Positions 43,778 to 51,045 of a stretch of 64,000 nt of DNA are shown here, in pieces. Made by a program: the position numbers and the translations under genes. Source of the DNA: an uncultured Alphaproteobacteria bacterium (GTDB taxonomy: Bacteria > Pseudomonadota > Alphaproteobacteria > Caulobacterales > Caulobacteraceae); assembly GCA_937920085.1 (NCBI GenBank), contig CALETE010000010.1, positions 1-64,000 on the forward strand, given 5' to 3'. Numbering within the stretch: position 1 is the first letter of the stretch; every line of letters begins with the position of its first letter. The notes beneath the pieces are model-generated. The model saw only the letters and a program-made list of their open reading frames with translations. It searched no databases and was not told the DNA's origin.

Positions 43778-44140
43778 CTATGCGGCGACAGCTTCGCCGG
43801 ACAGGCCTTGCATGATCATGCGATTGACGTCGATCAAATCCTGGATGTCTTCCTGGCCGGTCATCACTTCGGTGGTATATTTGTTGACCCAACGAGCCAG
43901 AGAAATAATGCCAGCTCGGGTTTCCGGTGGCAGTTGATTGGTTGGCGAGGCACAATCAGCCCCAAGGACTGACCAAAGTCGACGATTCCAATCGAGCGCG
44001 TCCATCCGACCGACAATATCCATGCGGTCGAGCTTCTGGGCTGAAATCAAGGCCATAGTGACCTGGGCGAAGAGCCGATACTCCGTATTACGCGGAGATT
44101 CAGATCTAGCCGAGGTCTGCTGATACGCGCGGAGCGACAT
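43778..44140 (-). CDS. flaF: Flagellar biosynthesis protein FlaF
   Basis: This 120-aa FlaF homologue begins MSLRAYQQTSARSESPRNTEYRLFAQVTMALI, the diagnostic N-terminal helix of the family, and continues with ALDWNRRLWSVLGADCASPTNQLP and ARWVNKYTTEVMTGQEDIQDLIDVNRMIMQGL. In Caulobacter FlaF is needed for flagellin translation or secretion and opposes FlbT. The start at 44140 (ATG after GGGGA) gives the family length; a start at 44161 would add seven unrelated residues. It overlaps the end of flbT by 35 bp, so the two are translationally linked. Confidence 0.93.
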   Translation of the reverse strand: MSLRAYQQTSARSESPRNTEYRLFAQVTMALISAQKLDRMDIVGRMDALDWNRRLWSVLGADCASPTNQLPPETRAGIISLARWVNKYTTEVMTGQEDIQDLIDVNRMIMQGLSGEAVAA

Positions 44141-44525
44141 TCCCCAACCTTTGGTCTTCATAGTCTATAAGTTTGCGGCAAAGCATAAGCGCTTTGTAGT
44201 ATTCGCGGTCCATGCAGTGCTTTGAGACATTCACACAAGCTGCAAGCACATCAGGGTTTTGAATCGCCCCCATGAACTCCCCAAGGCGCTGGATAAAGTC
44301 TTGGTAATACTGCCCTGACCCTGGCTCATCGATATACATCATCATGATGGGCATGTAGATGCGACGCGCAGGCGAGTTGGCGTCTTCTGGCTGGAGAATG
44401 TCTTTTTCACGCAAGACAGACGCCTTGTTCTGGAGGATCAGAACCCCTCGCCGATCGCCGTTTTGCACAACAGCGCCGTTTAGAACGAACCTCTCGCCGG
44501 GTCGAAGCGACAGCTTAAGCGGCAA
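44106..44525 (-). CDS. flbT: Flagellin mRNA regulator FlbT
   Basis: FlbT binds the 5' leader of flagellin mRNA and promotes its degradation when the hook-basal body is incomplete. I place the start at a TTG at 44525 because it yields 139 aa beginning MPLKLSLRPGERFVLNGAVVQNGDRRG, exactly where homologues start, and because an AGGAG ribosome site lies 8 nt upstream. The longer frame from 44615 adds 30 residues with no family match. Conserved segments are VLILQNKASVLREKDILQPEDA and YMPIMMMYID. It is followed by flaF and then the flagellins it controls. Confidence 0.92.
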   Translation of the reverse strand: MPLKLSLRPGERFVLNGAVVQNGDRRGVLILQNKASVLREKDILQPEDANSPARRIYMPIMMMYIDEPGSGQYYQDFIQRLGEFMGAIQNPDVLAACVNVSKHCMDREYYKALMLCRKLIDYEDQRLGNVAPRVSADLG

Positions 44526-44587
44526 ACTCGGCTCTCCTAATCCGCAACATGCTTCCCAGCGCCGCATCTTCAAAAAGCTAAGATGGC

Positions 44588-44602
44588 TGGCTCGAACTCT
44601 GC
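44588..44602 (+). promoter_or_regulatory. Candidate sigma-54 promoter upstream of the flmG-like gene
   Basis: TGGCTCGAACTCTGC has the GG-N10-GC arrangement and matches most of the -24 element; the -12 element (CTGC) is weaker than TTGC. It would give a leader of about 135 nt to the GTG at 44750. The region is also inside the divergent gap of flbT. Confidence 0.4.
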
Positions 44603-44682
44603 TGTCGTAACCCAAGTTGGTTAACGACGCCTTGAAGCCAGGCGAAAAATCCAGTCCTGCGTGGGGTCAAGAAAGACGAGAC

Positions 44683-44697
44683 TTAGCCAAAGGTTAA
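44683..44697 (+). promoter_or_regulatory. CtrA-box-like element
   Basis: TTAG-CCAAAGG-TTAA has the TTAA-N7-TTAA form of the CtrA box with one base changed in the first half-site. It lies 53 bp before the flmG-like start, a position from which CtrA could act on this gene or on flbT. The motif is short, so chance occurrence is possible. Confidence 0.4.
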
Positions 44698-44749
44698 CCA
44701 CAACAAGCGCTTATTATTCCAACGAGATTCTTTCGTCTGGAGAGCCGGC

Positions 44750-46552
44750 GTGGCGCAGGTAAAGCAAGATAAGTTCGCCCCAGAAACCTCTACGGCGGTG
44801 GGTGCCGCGCCTGCCATTGCCAGGGTGTCCTCTGGGATTGCCGGAGACAACACCTCAAAGCAATCCCTTGCCCATTTGGCCGATAGCCTTCGATGGGTGA
44901 AGGATGAAGTGGTACAACAATACCTCATAAAGGCCTCAGCTGATCTCAACAAGAGCAAGCATGATCGTGCTGAGAAATGGGCCTTAAAAGCCCTGAGCGT
45001 CGATGAAAAATCAGGTATTTCGTGGCATATCCTCGCCGTCTGCAGAGAAATGGCCGGTGATTTTGTCAGCTCGATGAATTGCTACCAGGCCGCCCTGGCC
45101 CTTTTGCCCCACGACAAGGATATCATCAACAATCTGGGTCGACTGGCGAGCCGCATGGGAGACCATGAAAGTGCAGTGAAATTCTTCCGCCTCTTTGTCG
45201 AGATGGACCCGTTCAATCCTTCCGGTCTGAACAATCTTAGCTCCGCTTTGCGTAATGAGAGCCAGTTTGATGAAGCCATAGACGTCTTGAAGGAGGGCTT
45301 GAGGCATAATCCCGAGTCCGCCCTCCTCTGGAATGGCATCGGCGCGGTTATGGCGGACCTCGGCGATGTCGAGAACGCCTTCATATTCTTTGAAGAATGT
45401 TTGCGTTTGGACCCGAAATTTAGCAGGGCCCGCTACAATCGCGGCAACATGCGGCTGTCCATGGGGGATGGGTTGGGTGCCCTACAGGATTGCGACAAAT
45501 CCTTGAGTCAGACAAAGCCTCTCGACGAAATTTGTATGATCCGCATGGCGAGAGCAGGAATCCTGCTTAATGTCGGGAAGCTTAGTGCTGGCTGGGAAGA
45601 ATATGAGACCCGGTTAGATCCAAATTTTTACGACTGCACTATATATAGTGTTGGCAACACTAAGCAGTGGAAGCCTAAAGCCGCTTTATCTGGAAAATCT
45701 TTGCTGATCGTGTGCGAGCAAGGTCTTGGAGACGAGATTTTATACGGCACCATTATTCCGGATATAATCCAGCAACTAGGACCAGAGGGGAAGCTGACCT
45801 TAGCTGTTGAGCGACGACTGGTTGACTTATTTCAGCGGAGTTTCCCGTCGGCAAGAGTTGGGTTCCACCGCACCTTTAAAGTAAATGGTCGCGACATCCG
45901 GATCCTGCCCTTCATGGATGACGACTTCACCGACATCGATCTTTGGACCCCCATTGCGTCGCTCTTGCGCGAATACCGTACGACTGAAGACTCGTTTCCC
46001 AATCAAATTGGCTACCTCAAGCCAGATCCCGAACGGGTGGCCTATTGGCGTGATTGGCTGAGCGGCTTATCGGACAAGCCCAAGGTCGGTATCCTGTGGA
46101 AGAGTGCGATCATCAGCGCCGGTCGCCACCGCTTCTTCTCGCCTTTCGATCGTTGGGAGCCGATCATTAAAACCCCGGGCGTCACTTTGGTGAACCTGCA
46201 GTATGGCGACTGTGACGAAGAACTGACCCGCGCTCGGGAGGAATTCGGCATAGAAATTGTCCAGCCCCCCGGAATTGATCTGAAACAGGATCTCGACGAT
46301 GTCACCGCCCTTTGCGCTGCGATGGATTTAGTCATCGGGTTTTCGAACGCAACCTTCAACATGGCTGCGGCTGCGGGGGTTCCATGCTGGCTAATTCTAC
46401 CGCCTGCCGCCTGGACTTGCCTGGGGACAGGAGCCTATCCCTGGTATCCGCAGGTGCGCGTATTCACCCCAGAGGAATTCAACAATTGGGACCCAGTTAT
46501 GGCGGAAATCGCAGGTGAATTTGCACAATTCGCCACAAATCCCCAGGCCTAG
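44750..46552 (+). CDS. flmG: FlmG-like TPR/glycosyltransferase flagellin-modifying protein
   Basis: This 600-aa protein has tetratricopeptide repeats (about 55-270, e.g. AEKWALKALSVDEKSGISWHILAVC and NLSSALRNESQFDEAIDVL) and a C-terminal GT-B-like glycosyltransferase domain (about 290-590) with CEQGLGDEILYGTIIP, KVGILWKSAIISAGR and NATFNMAAAAGVPCWLILPPAAWT. The architecture and the place beside flagellins match Caulobacter FlmG, which binds flagellins through its repeats and adds pseudaminic acid in the cytoplasm. A GTG start at 44750 follows a GGAGAG site. Genes for the sugar donor are not in this window. It diverges from flbT-flaF across 224 bp. Confidence 0.85.
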   Translation: MAQVKQDKFAPETSTAVGAAPAIARVSSGIAGDNTSKQSLAHLADSLRWVKDEVVQQYLIKASADLNKSKHDRAEKWALKALSVDEKSGISWHILAVCREMAGDFVSSMNCYQAALALLPHDKDIINNLGRLASRMGDHESAVKFFRLFVEMDPFNPSGLNNLSSALRNESQFDEAIDVLKEGLRHNPESALLWNGIGAVMADLGDVENAFIFFEECLRLDPKFSRARYNRGNMRLSMGDGLGALQDCDKSLSQTKPLDEICMIRMARAGILLNVGKLSAGWEEYETRLDPNFYDCTIYSVGNTKQWKPKAALSGKSLLIVCEQGLGDEILYGTIIPDIIQQLGPEGKLTLAVERRLVDLFQRSFPSARVGFHRTFKVNGRDIRILPFMDDDFTDIDLWTPIASLLREYRTTEDSFPNQIGYLKPDPERVAYWRDWLSGLSDKPKVGILWKSAIISAGRHRFFSPFDRWEPIIKTPGVTLVNLQYGDCDEELTRAREEFGIEIVQPPGIDLKQDLDDVTALCAAMDLVIGFSNATFNMAAAAGVPCWLILPPAAWTCLGTGAYPWYPQVRVFTPEEFNNWDPVMAEIAGEFAQFATNPQA

Positions 46553-46590
46553 ACCCCCCGAATTTCGCTGAATTCCGGTGACAAATCCAT

Positions 46591-46607
46591 CGGAGAGGCT
46601 CTCTCCG
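46591..46607 (+). terminator. Hairpin after the flmG-like gene
   Basis: CGGAGAG and CTCTCCG form a 7-bp stem with a 3-nt GCT loop, 38 bp after the stop at 46552. There is no T-run, so it may act only as an RNA stabiliser. Confidence 0.35.
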
Positions 46608-46655
46608 CGCGGAACGCCCTTGAATGTCGCGTCCCAGGCTCTAGTCTGCAGTCAG

Positions 46656-46675
46656 TTTGAAACAATTGTTCGAAA
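46656..46675. promoter_or_regulatory. Imperfect 20-bp palindrome upstream of the MoxR gene
   Basis: TTTGAAACAATTGTTCGAAA is symmetric at 16 of 20 positions, with perfect core AACAATTGTT. It lies 36 bp before the MoxR ATG at 46711. A related sequence, TGAAACAATTATTCA, occurs at 53649-53663 upstream of the PepSY gene. It may be an operator; no regulator can be named. Confidence 0.35.
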
Positions 46676-46710
46676 GCCGACGCCCCGTCGCGTCGTCCCA
46701 GGGAGCCCAT

Positions 46711-47577
46711 ATGAAGCAGCGTTTTGAAGGCACTGAGAATTACGTCGCCACCGACGACCTGAAGGTGGCGGTCAACGCTGCCATCGCCCTGGAGCGCCCC
46801 CTATTGATCAAGGGCGAACCCGGCACCGGCAAGACCGTGCTGGCCTATGAAATCGCCAAGGCCTTGGACTCCGAACTGATCACCTGGCACATCAAGTCGA
46901 CCACCAAGGCCCATCAGGGACTTTATGAGTACGACGCTGTGTCGCGCCTGCGCGACAGCCAGCTAGGCGATGAGCGGGTCAAGGACGTCAAGAACTACAT
47001 CAAGAAGGGCAAGCTCTGGGAGGCCTTCACCTCTGGCAAGCGCCCGGTTCTGCTGATCGACGAAATTGACAAGGCCGACATCGAATTCCCCAACGACCTG
47101 TTGCAGGAACTCGATCGGATGGAATTCTACGTCTACGAGACCAATGAAACCATTCGGGCAGAAATCCGTCCGGTGGTGATCATCACCTCGAACAACGAAA
47201 AGGAACTGCCAGACGCCTTCCTGCGCCGCTGTTTCTTCCACTATATCAAGTTCCCGGAAGCCGAGACGATGAACGAAATCGTCGAGGTCCATTTCCCTGG
47301 CATCAAGCAAAAGCTGGTCAATGAAGCCCTGCGGATCTTCTACGACATGCGCAAGGTGCCCGGCCTGAAGAAGAAGCCCTCCACCTCCGAACTCCTCGAC
47401 TGGCTCAAGCTGCTCATGGTCGAAGATATTGACGAGAACACCCTGAAGGAACGCGATCCTACCAAGCTGATCCCGCCTCTTCACGGGGCCCTCTTGAAGA
47501 ACGAGCAAGACGTCCACTTGTTCGAACGTCTGGCCTTCTTGGCCCGCCGTGAAGGCGCTGCGCGCCCCGGCCAATAA
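46711..47577 (+). CDS. MoxR-family AAA+ ATPase
   Basis: This 288-aa AAA+ ATPase of the MoxR type is thought to act as a chaperone for assembling or activating enzyme complexes, often with von Willebrand A proteins. Walker A is at 35-42 (GEPGTGKT), Walker B at 113-120 (VLLIDEID), sensor 1 is near VVIITSNNEKELPDAFLRRC, and the arginine finger and lid follow. The start at 46711 is favoured by a GGGAG ribosome site; a TTG at 46657 would add 18 residues. The usual VWA-domain partner is not next to it. A strong hairpin terminator follows. Confidence 0.92.
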   Translation: MKQRFEGTENYVATDDLKVAVNAAIALERPLLIKGEPGTGKTVLAYEIAKALDSELITWHIKSTTKAHQGLYEYDAVSRLRDSQLGDERVKDVKNYIKKGKLWEAFTSGKRPVLLIDEIDKADIEFPNDLLQELDRMEFYVYETNETIRAEIRPVVIITSNNEKELPDAFLRRCFFHYIKFPEAETMNEIVEVHFPGIKQKLVNEALRIFYDMRKVPGLKKKPSTSELLDWLKLLMVEDIDENTLKERDPTKLIPPLHGALLKNEQDVHLFERLAFLARREGAARPGQ

Positions 47578-47588
47578 GTCGGCAAAGA

Positions 47589-47615
47589 CCTCGCCCCAGC
47601 CAAACTGGGGCGAGG
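47589..47615 (+). terminator. Intrinsic terminator after the MoxR gene
   Basis: CCTCGCCCCAG and CTGGGGCGAGG form a perfect 11-bp GC-rich stem with a 5-nt loop (CCAAA), 11 bp after the stop codon. The T-run is weak (CTTACC), but the stem is the strongest near this gene. Confidence 0.8.
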
Positions 47616-47690
47616 CTTACCGCGAATTCACTCGACCTTTTCAGACTTCGCCCTCACCGTTCAAATCGAACGGACAGGAGATGATCGTCT

Positions 47691-48572
47691 ATGAAAACTC
47701 TAACGCTCTGCGCAGTTTCCGTCCTGGCCCTTAGCGCAAGCGCCTGTTCCCACCGAAATGTGCCATCTGCGGCGATGACGGGTCGGCTCGATTGCCCTGA
47801 AACCTCCGGGGCGTTGAAGCGTATCAGCGCCGCTGCTGATGGAAAATCCTGTGACTATGGCATTGCCGATGGGGCCCAAGTCTCCCTGAAACTCTTGCCC
47901 GTCGGGGCCAAGGGGGCAGAAGCGCTTCTGGCCCAACTGGAAGCCAATCTTAGGGCCGAGACTGCCATCACCGGGATGGTAAACCCTGTCGATACCCGCC
48001 GCGACGACTTGGCGGCTAAGGCTGTCGTCGAGGCTAGGACGGATTCCGCCCAGGCTTGGTCCACGTCAGACACAGCTCAGGATGCTGTCGAGACCTCGGA
48101 GGTTGCGAGCAAGGTGGACGCCAAGCTCAAGGAGCGAGGTCTTGGAGATGATGGGGACGAGACCTCCGCTCACGTGGATATGCCTAGCATACATGTGAAC
48201 GCTGATGACAAGACCGACTCTGCGCATGTTTCCTTGCCAGGCGTTCATATTGACGCGCAGGGCGACGGCGCAGCCATTCGGGTCGGACCTCTTCACATCG
48301 ATACAGACACCAACAGGGCCGTTGTGAAGGCTGTTTCTGACGTGCGGTTACGCGGAGAGGGCTTTTCGCGGGTCCAGCACGGCCTACAGGCCATGTTCGT
48401 CTATGCCGGAGACGATCTCGGTGGCGGATACAAGTATGTCGGCTACGAGGCTGCTGGCCCCAAGACGGGGCCCTTGACCGTCGCCATCGTGAAATCTCGC
48501 AAAGAGGGCGGATTCCACGGGGACGTATATGGCGACGTCAAGCGGCTGGTGCGCCGGAATGGCGGCATTTAG
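47691..48572 (+). CDS. Predicted lipoprotein of unknown function
   Basis: This 293-aa protein has a signal peptide and lipobox (LALSASAC, lipidated Cys about 19). The mature region includes SCDYGIADGAQVSLKLLPVGAKGAEALLAQLEANLR and a central repetitive stretch of beta-type pieces with alternating HVDMPSIHVNADD, HVSLPGVHIDAQGDG and IRVGPLHIDTDTN, three imperfect copies of an 'hxxPxhHhdxxxD' unit about 22 residues apart. The C terminus (FVYAGDDLGGGYKYVGYEAAGPKTGPLTVAIVKSR) resembles a compact beta domain. I do not recognise the family. The ATG follows AGGAG. It converges with the next gene with a 4-bp stop overlap. Confidence 0.8.
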   Translation: MKTLTLCAVSVLALSASACSHRNVPSAAMTGRLDCPETSGALKRISAAADGKSCDYGIADGAQVSLKLLPVGAKGAEALLAQLEANLRAETAITGMVNPVDTRRDDLAAKAVVEARTDSAQAWSTSDTAQDAVETSEVASKVDAKLKERGLGDDGDETSAHVDMPSIHVNADDKTDSAHVSLPGVHIDAQGDGAAIRVGPLHIDTDTNRAVVKAVSDVRLRGEGFSRVQHGLQAMFVYAGDDLGGGYKYVGYEAAGPKTGPLTVAIVKSRKEGGFHGDVYGDVKRLVRRNGGI

Positions 48573-48949
48573 GTTTCTCTGATTGGCTGGACTTCCACGA
48601 CCTTATAGGTGAGTGGCCGACCATCTTCGTCGGTCACAGTGACGTACTCTCCGACATCAAACCTGTGCTGTCCCAGGCGATGAATGGGTTCATCATCCGC
48701 CGACTGCGTCACGTCATAATCAAAAAACCAAATCTTGCCCCAGTGGGCGAGACGCCCCAGGGTTGGGTCCTCATCCGGCGTAAAACGGCGCACAGTGCAG
48801 TCGGCCTTGTGCTTTGCATAGGCAGCTGCGTCCAGGTGGCCATCGGCGGTCAGGGGGGCGATCAAAGTATAGCCCCGATGATCGTCGCCGCCGGCAAATT
48901 CGGTGCCGGGATTGCGGGCTAACCGCAGGACAATGCGCGACAAGGACAT
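48569..48949 (-). CDS. Conserved small protein of unknown function
   Basis: This 126-aa acidic protein, MSLSRIVLRLARNPGTEFAGGDDHRGY..., looks like a conserved alphaproteobacterial hypothetical: no signal peptide, no membrane segment, an aromatic core (AHWGKIWFFDYDV) and two beta-like C-terminal strands (DVGEYVTVTDEDGRPLTYKVVEVQPI). It may bind a ligand but nothing catalytic is visible. It lies 17 bp downstream of the universal stress protein on the same strand, so the two may be co-transcribed. Confidence 0.8.
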   Translation of the reverse strand: MSLSRIVLRLARNPGTEFAGGDDHRGYTLIAPLTADGHLDAAAYAKHKADCTVRRFTPDEDPTLGRLAHWGKIWFFDYDVTQSADDEPIHRLGQHRFDVGEYVTVTDEDGRPLTYKVVEVQPIRET

Positions 48950-48966
48950 GACAGATACTTTCTAAC

Positions 48967-49779
48967 TCAATGGGATAAAAACAGGGTCGGCTGCTCAGCG
49001 GCCAAGAGACTGCGGGTGGTGCCGCCAAAGATAAATTCCTGTAGTCGGGGGTGACCAAAGGCCCCGGCCACGAGAACCTCTGCATTCGCCTTACGGGCCG
49101 CGTAGAGCAGGACGGGACCGGCGTCGCCGCTGTCTGGCAGGATATCAATATCGGAAGCAATACCCCGGGCTGCGTAATAGGCTTGCAGCTTGAGGGCATC
49201 AAAGCTGCGCGAACTGGCCTTGGGTGCTGCCAAAATTACAACCTTAGACGCCTTCTCCAGCAGCGGCATAGCCAGACGCGCCGCCCGGCTAGCCTCCTTG
49301 CCGCCGTCCCAGGCTACGGCAACAACCCCGCCAACCTTGAAGCCATCGCGGGCGATCAGGACAGGCCTCTGTTCATCCGCGACCATTTGCTGAAAGACCT
49401 CTGCCAGGGGCCCGCGGCCTCGCGGCGGATCATTGGAGAACACCACGACGTCGGACAGTCGGCTTTCGGCTGATAGTCCAGCCCAGACGGGCGTTTGCAG
49501 GGCGATGAACTGCTTTTTTGCATAGGTGCATGCGTCCATCGAAGCCCGTGCATGCCTTTCCCCAACGGCGGCGGCCTCTTTTAGGGACTCAAGCGCCGTA
49601 CTCTGGACACCCCCTAAAAAGCCCTCCCCCATCCATGGCATGAGATCAGCCACATCGGCGGGGGCATAGACCCCCGCTAACTCGGCCCCAAAAGGTTCTG
49701 CCAAGGCAGCGCCAGCCGCAATTGCAACCTTGTCGTCCACACCACCTGAAAGGGGAGCGATAATTCGAGCCCAGCTCAT
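48967..49779 (-). CDS. Universal stress protein family protein
   Basis: The 270-aa protein has a UspA-like fold. The C-terminal half shows the family end (ANAEVLVAGAFGHPRLQEFIFGGTTRSLLAAEQPTLFLSH), with the G-x2-G-x9-G(S/T) nucleotide-binding pattern modified to GAFGHPRLQEFIFGGTT. The N-terminal part (MSWARIIAPLSGGVDDKVAIAAGAALAEPFGAEL) matches the first Usp strand and helix, so the product may be a fused or degenerate pair. It probably responds to starvation or redox stress. The ATG at 49779 has a GAGGA ribosome site, preferred over 49794. Confidence 0.88.
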   Translation of the reverse strand: MSWARIIAPLSGGVDDKVAIAAGAALAEPFGAELAGVYAPADVADLMPWMGEGFLGGVQSTALESLKEAAAVGERHARASMDACTYAKKQFIALQTPVWAGLSAESRLSDVVVFSNDPPRGRGPLAEVFQQMVADEQRPVLIARDGFKVGGVVAVAWDGGKEASRAARLAMPLLEKASKVVILAAPKASSRSFDALKLQAYYAARGIASDIDILPDSGDAGPVLLYAARKANAEVLVAGAFGHPRLQEFIFGGTTRSLLAAEQPTLFLSH

Positions 49780-49885
49780 GACATTGTTCCTCATGATTTA
49801 ACTTCAGCCTGAACCATGCGCCCGCGCATTGATCTTTCTCAAGTCCTGGTTCAGGTCAGGAGATCACGAGAAGGGGAACGGCGCG

Positions 49886-50536
49886 GTGGTGAAAGGCTTG
49901 CGAAAGGCAAAGGACATGCCTCGGGCCTGGCAGCGCATGTTGTCGGGGCGGCGGCTGGACCTGCTTGATCCCTCCCCCTTGGACATCGAAATCGAAGACA
50001 TCGCCCATGGTCTGGCGCGGGTTGCACGATGGAATGGTCAGACCATCGGGGAACATGCCTTTTCCGTGGCCCAGCACTCAGTGGTCGTCGAAGAAATCTG
50101 CCACCACATCCAGCCAGACCTTGACCCCCGTTGGCGACTGGCAGCCCTGCTCCACGATGCCTCAGAATATGTGATTGGTGATATGATCAGTCCATTCAAG
50201 GCGGCCCTTGGGTATGACTATAAGGTCTTCGAAGAACGCCTAGAAAACGCGATCCATATTCGGTTTGGACTTCCCGCTAAGACCCCCGTCGCAATCAAGA
50301 AACTGATCAAACGCGCCGATCGCGCCAGCGCTTTTTTCGAGGCCACCCAACTGGCTGGATTTGGCCATGCTGAGGCCCTGCATCTATTCGACGCCCCTCC
50401 CGTCGGTTATGAGCTGCAGATCGCGCCGCTTACAGCCGGTCAGGCTCAGGCGCTCTATGTAGAAAAATATCATACCCTCTCTGCGGCCGCGGGTTTCGCG
50501 CAAGCGGCCTCAGCAATTGAGACCAAGTCACCATGA
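49886..50536 (+). CDS. HD-domain hydrolase, YfbR-like
   Basis: This HD-superfamily phosphohydrolase resembles 5'-deoxynucleotidase YfbR. The metal motifs are visible: H in GQTIGEHAFSVAQHSVVV, HD in LAALLHDASEYVIGDM, and a later D in IKRADRASAFFEAT. I chose GTG at 49886 (216 aa) because AAGGGGAA lies about 8 nt upstream; a TTG at 49829 or an ATG at 49916 are alternatives. The next gene starts inside its stop (ATGA), so it belongs to an operon with a tyrosine phosphatase and a NUDIX-type regulator. A role in nucleotide pool control is inference from family and neighbours. Confidence 0.82.
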   Translation: MVKGLRKAKDMPRAWQRMLSGRRLDLLDPSPLDIEIEDIAHGLARVARWNGQTIGEHAFSVAQHSVVVEEICHHIQPDLDPRWRLAALLHDASEYVIGDMISPFKAALGYDYKVFEERLENAIHIRFGLPAKTPVAIKKLIKRADRASAFFEATQLAGFGHAEALHLFDAPPVGYELQIAPLTAGQAQALYVEKYHTLSAAAGFAQAASAIETKSP

Positions 50537-51045
50537 CCCTCATTAATTGCGGACTTGCCGAAGTGGCCAATGTGATCGCGGCACGTCGCCCCTCGCACAT
50601 GGTGTCACTTCTCGATCCAGCAAAAATGATCGCCACACCCCTCGGCATTGCATCGCATCAGCACCTGCGCCTCGAGGTCAATGACGTCTCTGCCCCAACT
50701 GGTGGACTGGTTCCCCCGACTGAGGAGGTCATTCTTAAGCTACTGTCATTTGGTCGGTCTTGGGATGAAACCTCACCCATGCTGGTTCATTGTTGGGCGG
50801 GAATCAGCCGCTCGACCGCGGCGGCGTTTGTGATTGCGTGCGATAAGAGCCCACGAGCAGATGAGCGTAAAGTGGCCTTGGCCCTGAGGCGATCCGCCCC
50901 CTCCGCCGCCCCCAACCGAGGGATGGTCAGCCTCGCCGATGATCTCATGGGCCGCGGCGGGCGTATGGTCGATGCCATCGACGCGATGGAGGACTATAGC
51001 TTCATCGGCGCGGGCCGACCCTTCGATTTTGCAGCACGCCACTGA
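50533..51045 (+). CDS. Tyrosine-phosphatase-like protein
   Basis: This 170-aa protein has a dual-specificity phosphatase signature at 86-94: HCWAGISRS, with nucleophile Cys87 and phosphate-binding Arg93 (Cx5R). An acidic residue upstream (about 48-51, EVND) may be the general acid. Related small phosphatases of this type act on phosphotyrosine or on phosphorylated nucleotides or sugars; the substrate here is unknown. It overlaps the upstream HD gene by ATGA and shares the base at 51045 with the downstream gene (TGATG), so the three are translated together. Confidence 0.88.
   Translation: MTLINCGLAEVANVIAARRPSHMVSLLDPAKMIATPLGIASHQHLRLEVNDVSAPTGGLVPPTEEVILKLLSFGRSWDETSPMLVHCWAGISRSTAAAFVIACDKSPRADERKVALALRRSAPSAAPNRGMVSLADDLMGRGGRMVDAIDAMEDYSFIGAGRPFDFAARH

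Noticed and set aside
44544..44558. Sigma-54-like GG-N10-GC site on the minus strand before flbT
   Set aside because: Its start site would fall at or beyond the AGGAG ribosome site of flbT and remove it; the -24 element is also poor.
46963..47574. Minus-strand frame of 203 codons opposite the MoxR gene
   Set aside because: The plus-strand protein is clearly a MoxR ATPase; the antisense product has no recognisable feature.
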